A stretch of DNA of 64,000 nt from Bradyrhizobium genomosp. I (2014) (GCF_000261685.1 NZ_AJQE01000269.1:26130-90129); one strand, 5' to 3'. Counted from the stretch's first letter, positions 28,591-39,071 are shown. Program-made: numbers and translations. Notes: generated by a model not told the origin, from the sequence alone.

Positions 28591-28650
28591 ATTAATATAC
28601 CATAAACCAATTCATGTTAATCAAATTAACTCGTGTAAATAAATGAATTT
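28591..28650. promoter_or_regulatory. AT-rich promoter patch upstream of the initiating transferase
   Basis: The block has 12 G/C in 60 bases (20% by hand count), with ATTAATATAC and CATGTTAATCAAATTAA words. It separates the Wzy-like gene from the downstream transferase gene, so the transferase probably has its own promoter. Confidence 0.5.
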
Positions 28651-28731
28651 AATTTGCGTCGTTAAAGTGACCGCGACATCGGATCGGGGTCGATCTGGAC
28701 GCGACCGTCGGGCGGCACGCTGCCGTAAAGG

Positions 28732-30744
28732 TTATGGGCCTCTCGATCGCAACTTCTGGACGTACCCCGGGTCGAGCTCCGAAATCGAGCTCTCGGCAAA
28801 CGCCCTGCCGTCAGCCGATGCCGACTGGTATGCGGCGGCGATGGCTGGCCGGAGCGCAAGCCGGCCGGTAACGGCAACTTTGAGGTCGTGCCGGATGAGA
28901 TCTCGAAGCTCGGGTTCCTTGATTGCAGTATCTGTGCCGAGAGCGACGGAAAGCCGCAACGGAATGAGATCCAGCGCGTTTGGTGCGGTATAGTAGGACA
29001 TCTTGAGCAAGCTTGTCGCGTCAAGGCTCGCCGCGCGCTGCTTCGACAGCGCTGCAAGCATCAGCCAAATGTCGCCTCGAAGGGGCGAGTATTTCAGCAC
29101 TGCAGCAAGAGCACCCAAGTCCGTGGATTGGCCGATGGTCTGCGGATCTGTGGCCCTGTCAGACTTGAGGCGCGCAGTTGCAGTGAATCCGGAGGTCGTC
29201 GTGACAGTCTCGCGCTTGGATTGGAGCGCTGAGATCCAGGCTTCGTTCGAACCGGCAACCGGTATAATTGAACGGCGATCACCAAAAGGCCAGCTTTGCG
29301 AGAGCATCCAGGCCGCTTGCGCAGCCAACAGCAGCCCGATCATTGTCAGGGCAACGCGGGTCGGAGTCCACGGGGAAGCGAAGATGGCCGGCGGAATTCG
29401 TCGCGCCGCCGTGGTTCGGTCGCCGGCTGCCTGCGTGAGCTGCCGCAACTCGATGGACTCCGCATCGCGAACTGTACTGGACAGGCTTTGGGCAAAAGCA
29501 AGGCCGTAAACCGCCGCGATCAGCAGCGAAGCGTATAGATCGAAAAGGCCGTTTTCGGCAAAGGCGAGTATCGTCAACGAAACGGAAGCGCCTGCGCCAA
29601 GGGCTGGGTATAGGTAAGCGTGTTTGCGGGACAAGGCGCGCCCGAACAGGATGCAGGTGCTGATGATGGTGACTATCAACAGGCCGCAGAGGAACGTGCG
29701 TCCCATTTCGACAGCGATCTCAGCGGCGGCGGTCGGCCGTTCGTGCATTGCGAGCATGCCAACGTCCCCATAAATCGGCAGAAGCGCAACAAACGTGCCT
29801 GCACCGGTCCCGATCGGGTGAATGTCCTGCAGCATCCGCTCGGTTGCTGCCCGGGTTTGCGTCGACAAGGCCATCGTCAGGTCGGCATTCCGATTGATCG
29901 GGATGAAGGCGAAGCTGGAGACGAACAACATGGCTGCGGTCGCGAAAACGCCGGCTCTGCCCCACAGGCCAAAGAACCATCTGCGAATAGCGACCACCGT
30001 GAGGATGGTGGTCGCTCCGAGCAGAACCGCAATCAGCGCGGTGGAGCCGCTACAAAGCGCGACTGCCGCAAGGGAGACGATCAACGATAGAATTGCGCAG
30101 ATAAGAATGGCGAGCGGCCCCGCTGGCAAGCGAGGAGGCCGTCTGGGCTGCCACAACTGGTCGACCGCACGGATAGCCATCGCAGTGGAGAGAAGGACAC
30201 CAAGCGCCGCCGCGGTCGAGCCTGTCCAGACGTGTTCGGCGGGCAGGGAACCACTCTGGTCGCTCTTTCTCCATATCGAAAATATGCCGATCGCGGCGGT
30301 GACCGATGCGAGGAAGTAGAGGACCTGCGCGGCGCGCTGCTTGTCCAGAGCAATGACTGCGGTGACCAGGGCGGAAGCGAGGACAACGTTGTAGTGTGAA
30401 AGCGCCAGTATCGTCTCGCGTACGTCAACCGAGAACCTCTCTTCGAGAGGTTGTTCCAGGGCCGCCGACGCTGTCGCCCAGATCTGACTTCCGAGACCGC
30501 GGAGCGGGATCGGGACAACCTGCAAGGCGATCCAAAGCACCGGTGCGGCGAGAGCCAGAATGAAGAGGGGCCGCAGAAGCTTGGCGAATCCGGCGAGGGT
30601 TGACGACGTGGAAAAGAGGCCGACGGCCAGCATAGCGGCGGCAAGGACGCCCGATAGCACCGCTGGACCCGGTAGGTCCTCGATCACGGCGAAAGCCGCA
30701 GCAATGGCCGCAGGAACAGCGAGCATCGTGGACTGGATAACCAT
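28732..30744 (-). CDS. Large multi-spanning protein, Wzy/O-antigen-ligase-like
   Basis: This 670-residue inner-membrane protein has about ten hydrophobic helices in residues 1-450 and a soluble C-terminal part (residues about 500-670) with helical repeat-like segments (LAAVLKYSPLRGDIWLMLAA). The central loop MLQDIHPIGTGAGTFVALLPIYG recalls the H-x-x-x-G-x-G loop of the O-antigen ligase/polymerase superfamily. This supports a polymerase role in Wzx/Wzy-type export. It lies 100 bases downstream of the tyrosine autokinase gene on the same strand. Assignment is by topology and loop only. Confidence 0.7.
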   Translation of the reverse strand: MVIQSTMLAVPAAIAAAFAVIEDLPGPAVLSGVLAAAMLAVGLFSTSSTLAGFAKLLRPLFILALAAPVLWIALQVVPIPLRGLGSQIWATASAALEQPLEERFSVDVRETILALSHYNVVLASALVTAVIALDKQRAAQVLYFLASVTAAIGIFSIWRKSDQSGSLPAEHVWTGSTAAALGVLLSTAMAIRAVDQLWQPRRPPRLPAGPLAILICAILSLIVSLAAVALCSGSTALIAVLLGATTILTVVAIRRWFFGLWGRAGVFATAAMLFVSSFAFIPINRNADLTMALSTQTRAATERMLQDIHPIGTGAGTFVALLPIYGDVGMLAMHERPTAAAEIAVEMGRTFLCGLLIVTIISTCILFGRALSRKHAYLYPALGAGASVSLTILAFAENGLFDLYASLLIAAVYGLAFAQSLSSTVRDAESIELRQLTQAAGDRTTAARRIPPAIFASPWTPTRVALTMIGLLLAAQAAWMLSQSWPFGDRRSIIPVAGSNEAWISALQSKRETVTTTSGFTATARLKSDRATDPQTIGQSTDLGALAAVLKYSPLRGDIWLMLAALSKQRAASLDATSLLKMSYYTAPNALDLIPLRLSVALGTDTAIKEPELRDLIRHDLKVAVTGRLALRPAIAAAYQSASADGRAFAESSISELDPGYVQKLRSRGP

Positions 30745-30844
30745 TTTACACCATCTCTGACTCTGACCCGCCCAAGAACGGAGAGCATGTTGCAGAAGGC
30801 GCTGACTCCATCGTTAGGCCCGACGTATGCCAGAGAAAGTCATC

Positions 30845-33166
30845 CTAAGAGTCCGACAAGCCATATTTGATGTAGTGGCTGTCATTGTAGTAATCACTTC
30901 GGTGAGCGTCGTACCGTGCCATCGACCTCATATCAGTCTTGTTAAGGACGACGCCGATCAAGGAATCGGAGATGGTCGGCGCGGTATGCAAGGCATGTTG
31001 GACCACATCGATTTTCGTGTGTCCCCATTCGACGACAAGAACGTAGCAGTCGATCAGCGGCGCAGTGACGCGCACATCCACCAGAGGCGAGAGTGGCGGG
31101 AAATCCACAATGACGTAGTCATAGGTCTGACGCAAACTGTCGAACAGCTTGCTTATGTTCTGGGCGGAAAGGATCTCGCTCGTGTGAAGCAGGGGTCCGC
31201 GACGGACGGCCGGCAAGAATGCGAGATTGGTTCTGGGATCGTGCCACAGCGCCTCTTCGAGGGAACGCTTTCCGTTCGCCACCTCGAGCAATCCGAATGC
31301 AGCTTTCGGAGCCATGGCGGCGGAAAGCGAAGGGTTTCTAAGATCGCAATCGACTACAATAGCCCGTTTTCCGCTATGTCCGATGAGGTGAGCGAGAGAG
31401 GCTGCAACCGTCGTCTTGCCCTCATTTGGCAGTGCCGACGTGATTCCGATCACCTGGTTGGAGGCCTTCGCGGGGGTGTGGTCAATAGCAAGCTTGATCG
31501 AACGGATGGCTTCCGTGAAGCGGGAGAGCGGCATTCCGACGACAGCTCTATGAAGAGTCGGCACGTTTGAAATCGTGCGTGATCGCAGATCTTCCTCCGA
31601 TTGCTGGGACCGGACGGTCGACTTCTGCGCCTTGGGCGGCGACAGCAAGGGGACCAGCGACAGGCACGGCAGCTCCAGTGCGGTCTCCACCTGCGAAGAG
31701 GTGCGAAAAACTCTGTCCATGACGTCTCTCAGAAGGGCCAGGCCGATCCCGAGTGCGAGTCCGGCGGCCAGGCCGAAGCCCAGCACCAGGTTTGCCTTGG
31801 GCTTGCTCTTGCGCTCTGGCGGAAAGGCGGGAAAGATCACCCGTGCTTCCGCAATCGGAAATGTCTCCTGCTGAGTCGCCCCCATGGAGTGCTGCAGAAA
31901 CGCCTCGTGCATGGCGCGCAGACTCTTCGCTCGGCTTTCCAGGTCCCGGATGGTCAGTTCTGCGGAGTTCGTCAGACGTGATTGCGAGACGGCCCGGGCA
32001 AGTTGCTTCTCGAGCTCCTGCTGCCGCTGTCGGGCAGCTTCCAGTTCGTTCTTGCTGGCTTCGGCGAGCCTCTTGACCTCTTCGAGGATGGATGTGCGAA
32101 TGTCACGGATCCGAGACCGCAGGTTGACAACCGCCAAATGATCCCGGCCGAACCGGTTCGACCAATCGGCCTCGCGACGCGACAATTCGAGATACTGCTG
32201 GCGCAGCGTAGTGATGATCGAGCTCTGGAGCACATCGGCGCTCGCCGCGTCAGGAGCGCTGATGGTGGATGAGCCGGCTGCGTTGGCGCGCAGAATCGCG
32301 TCGTAGCGGTTGAACTTGACCTGCGCATCGGAGGTCTGGGTTCGGGCGGCTACCAATCGGGCGTTGAGATCGTTGACGGGCTGATCGTCAATCGATTTTC
32401 CGCCGGTCGATACGATGTTGTTCTGGGACTTATATGCGCTCACGGCGCGTTCGGCCGTCAGTGCTTGCTCATTGAGGTTCTGGAGACGTTCCTGCAACCA
32501 ACTGGCTGCCGCTCGCGTGGCCTCGAATTTGGCATTCATCTGGTCGTTGATGTACGCATTGGCGACGGCATTGGCGATCTCCGCTGCGCGATCCGCATTG
32601 CTCGAACTGTAGCTGACCTCGATGATCTTGCTATATCCGATCCGGTACGCGGTGAGCCGATTCACCAGCGCGGCAATCGCGCCTTCGTTGAGCGTGTCAG
32701 CCTTCGAATCGTGCTCTGGCTGCTGGCCACGGTTTCGAATGCGCTGCAGCAGCGAGCTGAACGACCACCGCGAACCGGTGAGATCTGGATCGTTGGCGAG
32801 ATTCAGCTGCGTTATGACTGACGCTGCAATTCCCCGCGACCTTATCATTTGCAGCTGCGTTTCGATCTGGGCCGCGTCGACGACGGGCTCCGGAAGAAGT
32901 GACTGTTGCTGAACGAATTGAGCCCGGGGATTCGACAGCAAGATTTGTACCTGAGCGGTGTAGGTGGGGGGCGCGAACCGCAGGTAGAGCAGTGCAGCAG
33001 CGAATACGAGAGCCGCGGTGACGATGATCATGAGATATCGGCGTCTCAAGAAGACGATCACGAACTTGACGAGATCGCCGATTCCCCCGCCGTTGATTTG
33101 GTTCGACTGGGCCTGGCCGCCCAGAGTCAAACGTGTTCTGTCGGTCTGTAGATTGCTCTGAAGCAT
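30845..33166 (-). CDS. Polysaccharide biosynthesis tyrosine autokinase (Wzc/ExoP type)
   Basis: This 773-residue inner-membrane co-polymerase controls chain length and export. It contains a Wzz domain with a first membrane helix (about residues 38-58), a long periplasmic coiled-coil region (residues 150-420) and a second helix near residue 450 (GFGLAAGLALGIGLALL). The cytoplasmic BY-kinase domain shows Walker A GITSALPNEGKTTVAASLA, Walker A' IVVDCDLRNPS and Walker B YDYVIVDFPP. The C-terminus has a cluster of tyrosines (AHRSDYYNDSHYIKYG), the autophosphorylation tail. It heads the minus-strand assembly operon opposite rfbCBDA. Confidence 0.94.
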   Translation of the reverse strand: MLQSNLQTDRTRLTLGGQAQSNQINGGGIGDLVKFVIVFLRRRYLMIIVTAALVFAAALLYLRFAPPTYTAQVQILLSNPRAQFVQQQSLLPEPVVDAAQIETQLQMIRSRGIAASVITQLNLANDPDLTGSRWSFSSLLQRIRNRGQQPEHDSKADTLNEGAIAALVNRLTAYRIGYSKIIEVSYSSSNADRAAEIANAVANAYINDQMNAKFEATRAAASWLQERLQNLNEQALTAERAVSAYKSQNNIVSTGGKSIDDQPVNDLNARLVAARTQTSDAQVKFNRYDAILRANAAGSSTISAPDAASADVLQSSIITTLRQQYLELSRREADWSNRFGRDHLAVVNLRSRIRDIRTSILEEVKRLAEASKNELEAARQRQQELEKQLARAVSQSRLTNSAELTIRDLESRAKSLRAMHEAFLQHSMGATQQETFPIAEARVIFPAFPPERKSKPKANLVLGFGLAAGLALGIGLALLRDVMDRVFRTSSQVETALELPCLSLVPLLSPPKAQKSTVRSQQSEEDLRSRTISNVPTLHRAVVGMPLSRFTEAIRSIKLAIDHTPAKASNQVIGITSALPNEGKTTVAASLAHLIGHSGKRAIVVDCDLRNPSLSAAMAPKAAFGLLEVANGKRSLEEALWHDPRTNLAFLPAVRRGPLLHTSEILSAQNISKLFDSLRQTYDYVIVDFPPLSPLVDVRVTAPLIDCYVLVVEWGHTKIDVVQHALHTAPTISDSLIGVVLNKTDMRSMARYDAHRSDYYNDSHYIKYGLSDS

Positions 33167-33509
33167 CGGGTACCTGTCTGGTCGGGGGGGCGCGTCGAAT
33201 TGGCCGCTCGCGTGCGCGAGCGTTCTGGTTCGCGATTTATTAATTGAATATATATCAGAAAAATCTGATTGCCAAATTAAATGTTATTCGAGTATTAATT
33301 TGATGGTCGTAGCGAGATGGCGGCTTTGCCAGTCTTGCCGGCGCAGTTCTTGCGCCGGAAGGCACCCGCTGGATGTAATTAAATTAGGTCTGAATTCTTT
33401 TGTTAATGCGCGGTCCGTCGAAGCTCATGGTGAATGTGACAAGCGTGCCGGGCCTGTCCGATCATTCAACGACGGACGAACGCTTGAATGGGTGCCGGAG
33501 GACGTTTCC
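33167..33509. promoter_or_regulatory. Divergent promoter region with AT-rich core
   Basis: This 343-base spacer separates the autokinase gene (minus) from rfbC (plus) and must hold promoters for both. Bases 33241-33300 have 12 G/C in 60 (20% by hand count), including TTGAATATATATCAG and AAATTAAATGTTATT. No specific operator was recognised, and AT-rich cores of this kind suit H-NS-type or MucR-type regulators. Confidence 0.6.
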
Positions 33510-34067
33510 ATGCTGGAAGTACGGTGTTTGGATATCCCGGATATTAAAATGATTCATACGGATCGACATTCCGACGCCAGGGGATACTTCTGTGAGACGT
33601 TTCAGCGATCTGCGTTCGCAGAAAAAGGCATTCTCGTCGATTTCGTTCAGGACAATCAATCCAGCTCGGACAAGGCCGGGACAGTCCGGGGCTTGCACTT
33701 CCAGCGACCGCCGTTCGCCCAGGCCAAGCTCATACGCGTGCTGAGCGGCGCGATTCTCGATGTCGTGGTCGATCTTCGGCGTTCGTCGGCGACCTTCGGA
33801 AAGCATGTAGCCGTCAAGCTGGACAGCCAAACGGGCGAGCAACTGCTTGTCCCGAAAGGCTTTGCGCACGGTTTCTGCACGCTGCAACCCGAGACCGTCG
33901 TGTTCTACAAGGTCGACCAAGTCTACGCTCCAAGCCATGACGCGGGGCTCTATTGGGCCGATCCGGCACTCGAGATCGAGTGGCCGGTAACGACAGATGA
34001 AGCCCAGGTGTCGCCAAAAGACAGGTCGCTGCCCGGGTTGGATCAGCTTGCAGCCGTTTTTGAGTGA
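33510..34067 (+). CDS. rfbC: dTDP-4-dehydrorhamnose 3,5-epimerase
   Basis: RfbC converts dTDP-4-keto-6-deoxyglucose to dTDP-4-keto-L-rhamnose in the cytosol. The 185-residue product has the cupin fold with [35 protein letters not shown] (catalytic His), [11 protein letters not shown] and [14 protein letters not shown] at 33510 follows a GGAGG site; the frame extends further upstream without family similarity. It is the first gene of the rfbCBDA operon, 14 bases before rfbB. Confidence 0.94.
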   Translation: MLEVRCLDIPDIKMIHTDRHSDARGYFCETFQRSAFAEKGILVDFVQDNQSSSDKAGTVRGLHFQRPPFAQAKLIRVLSGAILDVVVDLRRSSATFGKHVAVKLDSQTGEQLLVPKGFAHGFCTLQPETVVFYKVDQVYAPSHDAGLYWADPALEIEWPVTTDEAQVSPKDRSLPGLDQLAAVFE

Positions 34068-34081
34068 CGGAGAGCGGTCGG

Positions 34082-35140
34082 ATGCGCGTTTTGGTGACCG
34101 GGGGAGCAGGATTTATCGGTTCTGCAGTGTGCCGCAGCCTGGTGCTGCAGAAGGGCGCTGCAGTGATCAATGTCGATAAGCTGACCTATGCGGCCAACCC
34201 AGCCTCATTGGCGCCTATCGAGGGGCTAAAGTCCTATTTGTTCGAGCAGCAGGATATCTGCGATCGCGAAGCCATGGATTTCGTGTTCAGCAGCTACCAG
34301 CCTGACGCGGTCGTTCACCTCGCAGCCGAGAGTCACGTCGACCGCTCGATCACCGGTCCGGCGACTTTCATTGCGACGAACATCGTGGGCACCTACACGC
34401 TGCTGGAAGCAGCCAGGAAATACTATGAGGGCCTCTCGCCGCCACGACGAAAGCGGTTTCGCTTCATTCACGTCTCGACGGACGAGGTCTACGGTTCACT
34501 CGGGCCAGCCGACTACTTCCGGGAGGAAACGCCCTACCGGCCGAGCTCGCCCTACTCGGCAAGCAAGGCAGCCTCAGATCATCTCGCGCTTGCGTGGTTC
34601 AAGACCTATGGTCTGCCGGTAATGGTATCGAATTGCTCGAACAACTACGGGCCGTTTCAGTTCCCGGAAAAGCTCATCCCTTTGACGATCCTCAATGCGA
34701 TCGAGCGCAGGCCGTTGCCGGTGTACGGCGACGGTCGAAACGTACGCGACTGGCTGCATGTTGAAGATCATGCGGCAGGTCTGATCACGCTTCTGTTGGA
34801 AGGCAAGCCCGGCGAAAAGTACAATTTCGGCGGCGATAGCGAACGCTCCAACCTCGACGTCGTCACCCAGATCTGCGACGTCGTCGACAGGCTGTATCCC
34901 GGTCCGGCAGCGAGACGTTCGATGATTACTTTCGTGCCAGATCGTCCGGGACACGATGTCCGCTACGCGATTGACGCGTCGAAGGCTCGTCGTGAGCTTG
35001 GCTGGCAGCCCACGAGGACGTTCGAGCAGGGGCTGGCCGAAACCGTCGCATGGTATCTCAAGAGCCGCTCGTGGTGGGAGCATGCCCGCAGCGGGATCTA
35101 TGACGGCTCGCGTCTGGGACTCCTTGCCACACAACATTGA
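34082..35140 (+). CDS. rfbB: dTDP-glucose 4,6-dehydratase
   Basis: RfbB is an extended SDR enzyme that dehydrates dTDP-glucose. The 352-residue product has the NAD site [40 protein letters not shown] (catalytic Thr, Asp and Glu) and the YSASK catalytic Tyr-Lys. [18 protein letters not shown] completes the family signature. ATG at 34082 is chosen from the Rossmann start; an upstream ATG at 34064 overlaps the rfbC stop. Second gene of the dTDP-rhamnose operon. Confidence 0.96.
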   Translation: MRVLVTGGAGFIGSAVCRSLVLQKGAAVINVDKLTYAANPASLAPIEGLKSYLFEQQDICDREAMDFVFSSYQPDAVVHLAAESHVDRSITGPATFIATNIVGTYTLLEAARKYYEGLSPPRRKRFRFIHVSTDEVYGSLGPADYFREETPYRPSSPYSASKAASDHLALAWFKTYGLPVMVSNCSNNYGPFQFPEKLIPLTILNAIERRPLPVYGDGRNVRDWLHVEDHAAGLITLLLEGKPGEKYNFGGDSERSNLDVVTQICDVVDRLYPGPAARRSMITFVPDRPGHDVRYAIDASKARRELGWQPTRTFEQGLAETVAWYLKSRSWWEHARSGIYDGSRLGLLATQH

Positions 35141-35148
35141 GGCTGCAA

Positions 35149-36135
35149 ATGACCGAAAGGCCCGTCTTGATTGCTGGTCGCAATGGTCAGTTGGCAAGGT
35201 GTCTTCATGACCTCGCGGTGCTGCACAGCATGCCCGTGGTCGCTCTTGGACGCGCCGAATTCAATCTGGAGGCTCATGGGGAGCTCCGCCAAACGATCGA
35301 TCCGCTCGCACCGTCCGTGATCATCAACGCGGCCGCTTACACGGCAGTGGACCTGGCAGAATCGGAAGCAGCAAGAGCGTTCAACATCAATCGCGACGCA
35401 GCGGCTGCGTTGGCGGATGTTGCATGGCAAATGAATATCCCGTTCATCCACATCTCAACCGACTATGTCTTCGACGGCACAAAGTCGGAGGCCTACGAGG
35501 AGAGCGACGTTCCTGCGCCATTGAATGTGTACGGCGCGTCGAAGTTGGCCGGCGAGGCTGCCGTTCTGGCCGCTCACCCGCTCGCAACTGTAATTCGCAC
35601 GTCCTGGGTATATAGTCCCTATGGCAACAACTTCGTTCGGACGATGCTGCGGCTCCGTGAAGCGCAACCGATCGTCAGAGTCGTCCAGGATCAATACGGA
35701 AATCCAACATCCGCGCTCGACCTTGCGTCGGCGATCCTTCAGCTCTCGGGACGGCTGCTGACCCACGATCGTAGAGCCATGGCCGGCATTTTTCATCTTG
35801 CTGGACAAGGTGAGACGACCTGGCATGGCTTCGCCGAAGCGATTTTCGACTTGCTCGTTCAGCGAGGATTCCGAGTGCCGCAGCTCGAGGCAATCACGAG
35901 CGAACAGTACCAGACGGCCGCGCGACGGCCGCGGAATTCGCGCCTCGATTCGTCCAGGGCCGAACGCGTCCTGGGCATTCGATTGCCGCCATGGCGTTGC
36001 TCTCTCGAAACCTGTCTCGACCAACTCGCGGAAGGTGGAATCGATGCTGAAAGGAATAGTGCTGGCTGGCGGCAGCGGAACTCGACTTTATCCAATCACG
36101 AGAGCGGTCAGCAAGCAGCTACTGCCCATCTATGA
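35149..36135 (+). CDS. rfbD: dTDP-4-dehydrorhamnose reductase, extended 3' overlap
   Basis: RfbD reduces dTDP-4-keto-rhamnose to dTDP-L-rhamnose. The 328-residue product shows [38 protein letters not shown] and the catalytic [15 protein letters not shown] lies before ATG 35149. The family's usual end (about residue 300, [12 protein letters not shown]) is followed by about 30 additional residues that read through the start of rfbA in another frame, giving an unusual 92-base overlap. The tail is not family-like and probably reflects loss of the original stop. Confidence 0.93.
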   Translation: MTERPVLIAGRNGQLARCLHDLAVLHSMPVVALGRAEFNLEAHGELRQTIDPLAPSVIINAAAYTAVDLAESEAARAFNINRDAAAALADVAWQMNIPFIHISTDYVFDGTKSEAYEESDVPAPLNVYGASKLAGEAAVLAAHPLATVIRTSWVYSPYGNNFVRTMLRLREAQPIVRVVQDQYGNPTSALDLASAILQLSGRLLTHDRRAMAGIFHLAGQGETTWHGFAEAIFDLLVQRGFRVPQLEAITSEQYQTAARRPRNSRLDSSRAERVLGIRLPPWRCSLETCLDQLAEGGIDAERNSAGWRQRNSTLSNHESGQQAATAHL

Positions 36136-36919
36136 CAAGCCGATGATCTACTATCCGTTGTCAACGCTGATGTTGGCAGGCGTGCGCGAGATTTTGATCA
36201 TAACCACGCCTTCCGATCGGTGTCAGTTCGAGCGCTTGCTGGGGGACGGCAGTCAATGGGGGGTCAGGCTCAGCTATGCGGAGCAGCCCCGACCCGCTGG
36301 TCTTGCGGATGCGTTCATTGTTGGCGCCGACTTCATCGGGAACGATCGCGTTGCGATGGTGCTCGGAGACAACATCTTCTTTGGCGACGGGCTGAGCGAA
36401 CTGCTCGCAAGGGCCGCCGAGCGTGAGGAAGGTGCAACCGTCTTCGCCTACCATGTACGAGACCCGGAAAGGTACGGAGTCGTCACGTTCGACGAGGGCG
36501 ATAGCCCACTGCGAATCGAGGAAAAGCCGAGGCAGCCGAGCTCGAACTGGGCGATCACAGGCCTCTACTTCTTCGACAACAACGTCGTACGTTATGCGCG
36601 GCGCATCGAGCCGTCGCCGCGCGGCGAACTCGAGATCACCGATCTGCAGATGCGGTATCTGTCCGCCAAGGCGCTTCATGTCGAGCGGATGGGGCGGGGT
36701 TTCGCCTGGCTGGATACCGGGACAGTGGAGTCGCTCATCGATGCGGCGATGTTCGTGCAGACGCTCGAGAAGCGTCAGGGGATGAAGGTTGCGTGTCTCG
36801 AGGAAATTGCGTTGAGGCAGGGCTTCATCGACCGCGACCAGATCGAAGAGTTGGCGCGGCCGTTGGAGAAGAGTGGCTACGGTCAGTATTTGCGCGAGAT
36901 CGGGTCTCTCGTGACTTGA
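36044..36919 (+). CDS. rfbA: Glucose-1-phosphate thymidylyltransferase
   Basis: RfbA makes dTDP-glucose from dTTP and glucose 1-phosphate. The 291-residue product begins [20 protein letters not shown], with the nucleotide loop G-G-x-G-T-R-L and [20 protein letters not shown]. It continues with [34 protein letters not shown] and [15 protein letters not shown] 36044 has a GGAAGGTGG region upstream within rfbD. It completes the four-gene dTDP-L-rhamnose set. Confidence 0.96.
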   Translation: MLKGIVLAGGSGTRLYPITRAVSKQLLPIYDKPMIYYPLSTLMLAGVREILIITTPSDRCQFERLLGDGSQWGVRLSYAEQPRPAGLADAFIVGADFIGNDRVAMVLGDNIFFGDGLSELLARAAEREEGATVFAYHVRDPERYGVVTFDEGDSPLRIEEKPRQPSSNWAITGLYFFDNNVVRYARRIEPSPRGELEITDLQMRYLSAKALHVERMGRGFAWLDTGTVESLIDAAMFVQTLEKRQGMKVACLEEIALRQGFIDRDQIEELARPLEKSGYGQYLREIGSLVT

Positions 36920-36973
36920 GGACCGGGCTGAATCGTCCGCAGACGTCGAAACGAGTTAACTCATGGTTGTTCG

Positions 36974-38143
36974 ATGAACATCAGCCCTATCAAGAGCGGG
37001 ACTTTGATGCCCGATTTTTCGCAGAATTCCCCGCTGGTGCGCTATGCGCTCAGGGGATTGGAGCGGTGCTGGCTACCTGAACACGGCTGCTGGTCACATA
37101 TCTACCATCTGGACGGACGGGCTTCGCCAAACGAGTCCCTGCGGCGCAGCGATGTGTTCTACACGCTTAACGTTCTGCTCGGAATGTCGAGGATCAGGGG
37201 CGTTCCCGGGGGCATCAATCTATCGGAAACATTCCATCGGAATGCGGTCGAGCTCACGGTCCTTTCGGTACCAAAATATGCACTGGGAATGGCACTTTGG
37301 GCTTCCGCAGAACTCGGGTTCGAGCTACCCGAGCAGGTGAGGCGCCAAGTGAAGGGGGTCTTGAGCGATCAGTCCGGATGGGAGTCGTTTCGGGCCCAGG
37401 ATTTGGGTATGCTGTTGACGGGCGTGGTGGCTCGGGCCAGGGCCGGCGACAAGGAGTGGGTGCGTTTTGCCGCTCCGCTGTATCGCTTTCTCGAGGAGCG
37501 ATTCTCCAGCGGATCAGGGCTGTTCTTCGACGCAGCATCGGGAGTTCGGCGGCGCTTCGCTTCGTTCGCAACGCAAATCTATCTCTCAATTGCGTGCTAT
37601 CACTATGGCGAATTCGCAGGCGAGGCATCTGCGCTCGCCAACGCGGATGCCTGCGTACGCAAGTTGATTGCGCTTCAAGGGCCCGACGGCGAGTGGCCCT
37701 GGTTTTTCGATGCGGCCGCGGGCCGCGTGCTCGATTTCTATGAAGTCTACTCGGTGCACCAGTATGGCATGGCTCCGGCGCTGCTGGAGTGGGCGGAGCG
37801 CTATCGAGTTCCAGGGGCGCGGAGCGCCTTGATCAAGGGATTTAATTGGGTCCTCGGCAAGAACCAGCTTCGTCGCTCGATGCTGGTGCCCGATCTCGGG
37901 CTGTCCATCCGCTCTCAGATTCGAAAGCAGGAGCTGACGACGAGAGTGCCGAGGATGCTGCGTGCAATCAAGAACGCCTACTCCGGACGCGACGCCGTGC
38001 TAATCGAAAGTTCCGGCGTTGGACTTCGGCTGGAATGCCGTAGCTACGAACTGGGTTGGATATTGTGGTCGTTTGGCCAGCGAGCTGACCTGCTCGAACT
38101 GACCCACAACGCGGCCTTTGGCAAGATACCCGTACCGGCCTGA
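36974..38143 (+). CDS. Toroid-like protein of unknown function in the EPS operon
   Basis: This 389-residue cytosolic-looking protein has no signal peptide or membrane helix. It is rich in paired helices with aromatic ends (SDVFYTLNVLLGMSRIRG, FATQIYLSIACYHYGEFAGE, LQGPDGEWPWFFDAAAG, YSVHQYGMAPALLEWAERY), the layout of an alpha/alpha toroid as in glycoside hydrolase or epimerase families. No family motif is recognised, so catalysis is unproven. Its position 54 bases after rfbA suggests cotranscription and a polysaccharide substrate. The start may instead be ATG 37007. Confidence 0.75.
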   Translation: MNISPIKSGTLMPDFSQNSPLVRYALRGLERCWLPEHGCWSHIYHLDGRASPNESLRRSDVFYTLNVLLGMSRIRGVPGGINLSETFHRNAVELTVLSVPKYALGMALWASAELGFELPEQVRRQVKGVLSDQSGWESFRAQDLGMLLTGVVARARAGDKEWVRFAAPLYRFLEERFSSGSGLFFDAASGVRRRFASFATQIYLSIACYHYGEFAGEASALANADACVRKLIALQGPDGEWPWFFDAAAGRVLDFYEVYSVHQYGMAPALLEWAERYRVPGARSALIKGFNWVLGKNQLRRSMLVPDLGLSIRSQIRKQELTTRVPRMLRAIKNAYSGRDAVLIESSGVGLRLECRSYELGWILWSFGQRADLLELTHNAAFGKIPVPA

Positions 38144-38165
38144 CGCTGCGGGCACGAATGTTGTG

Positions 38166-39071
38166 CTAGCGATTCCAGGCGACGGCTCGCCGATTGCGCA
38201 GCAACGACAGCATCGTGATAGCCCGATGCATTCTTACGGCGCACATGACCGCAATCGCCTTGGTCCGGGTTCCGATACCGGAGAGCCGGTCGCTGGCCAA
38301 GATCGTGATGATGCCCGGAGCGGGCGAAGCCAGGACAAGCAGGGTCTGCGCAATCCAGCGCAGTCTCCATGCCGGCTTGCCGTCGGCCATGTTGCGGTAG
38401 TGCAGGAGCTGCCGGTCCCACTTGGCATATAGCTCCCGGAGAGAGCTCCTTGCCGGGTGGAAGACGATCATTTCCGGGATGTACCGAAATCGAAGCCCGG
38501 CACGCTGCGCGCGTTGTCCCCACTCCATGTCCTCCGCCACGTCGATCCCTGCGAACGGGCCGACGGAATGGAAATCCCGACGAAACATCGCCATGTTGCC
38601 GGTGCCGCAATAGCCGTCGCGCTCGATATAGAGCTTGAAGCGATAGGCGAAGACGCTCTCGTAGGCCGCGATGGCGTCCAGGTGTGGCTTTGCGTCCCGC
38701 CAGATGCGGACGTCTCCACCGAGCACTGTCCCCGGGGGGAGCGAATGCAGTGAGCGCCATACGCTGCTCAGCCAATCCGGATGTGCCCTGCAATCGGCGT
38801 CGATGAAGGCGAGCACCTCGCCGCTCCCGGCAGCAACTCCGGTGTTGCGCGCCGGGCCCGGCCCGGGCCGCGCCTCGCACAACAGTCGTACGCCCGGATA
38901 TTGAGCGACGACGTCGGTCGGCAAGGTTACGGAACCGTTGTCAACGACAACGATCTCGAACCAATCCCGGGGAATGCTCTGCGCATCGAGACTCGCCAGG
39001 CAAGTCTTCAGGGCGCCGGGTTGATTTAAATGCGGAACAACGACCGAGATCCGTCTGCGTTTAATCGTCAT
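38166..39071 (-). CDS. Family 2 glycosyltransferase
   Basis: This is an inverting GT-A-fold transferase, 301 residues. The nucleotide-sugar site is seen in SVVVPHLNQPGALKTCLASL and the metal-binding D-x-D in EVLAFIDADCRAHPDWLSS. The acceptor region IDVAEDMEWGQRAQRAG carries the catalytic E-D. A hydrophobic C-terminus (residues about 240-270) probably docks it to the inner membrane. It is encoded opposite and convergent to the preceding operon, 22 bases from the toroid-like gene. Donor and acceptor unknown. Confidence 0.9.
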   Translation of the reverse strand: MTIKRRRISVVVPHLNQPGALKTCLASLDAQSIPRDWFEIVVVDNGSVTLPTDVVAQYPGVRLLCEARPGPGPARNTGVAAGSGEVLAFIDADCRAHPDWLSSVWRSLHSLPPGTVLGGDVRIWRDAKPHLDAIAAYESVFAYRFKLYIERDGYCGTGNMAMFRRDFHSVGPFAGIDVAEDMEWGQRAQRAGLRFRYIPEMIVFHPARSSLRELYAKWDRQLLHYRNMADGKPAWRLRWIAQTLLVLASPAPGIITILASDRLSGIGTRTKAIAVMCAVRMHRAITMLSLLRNRRAVAWNR

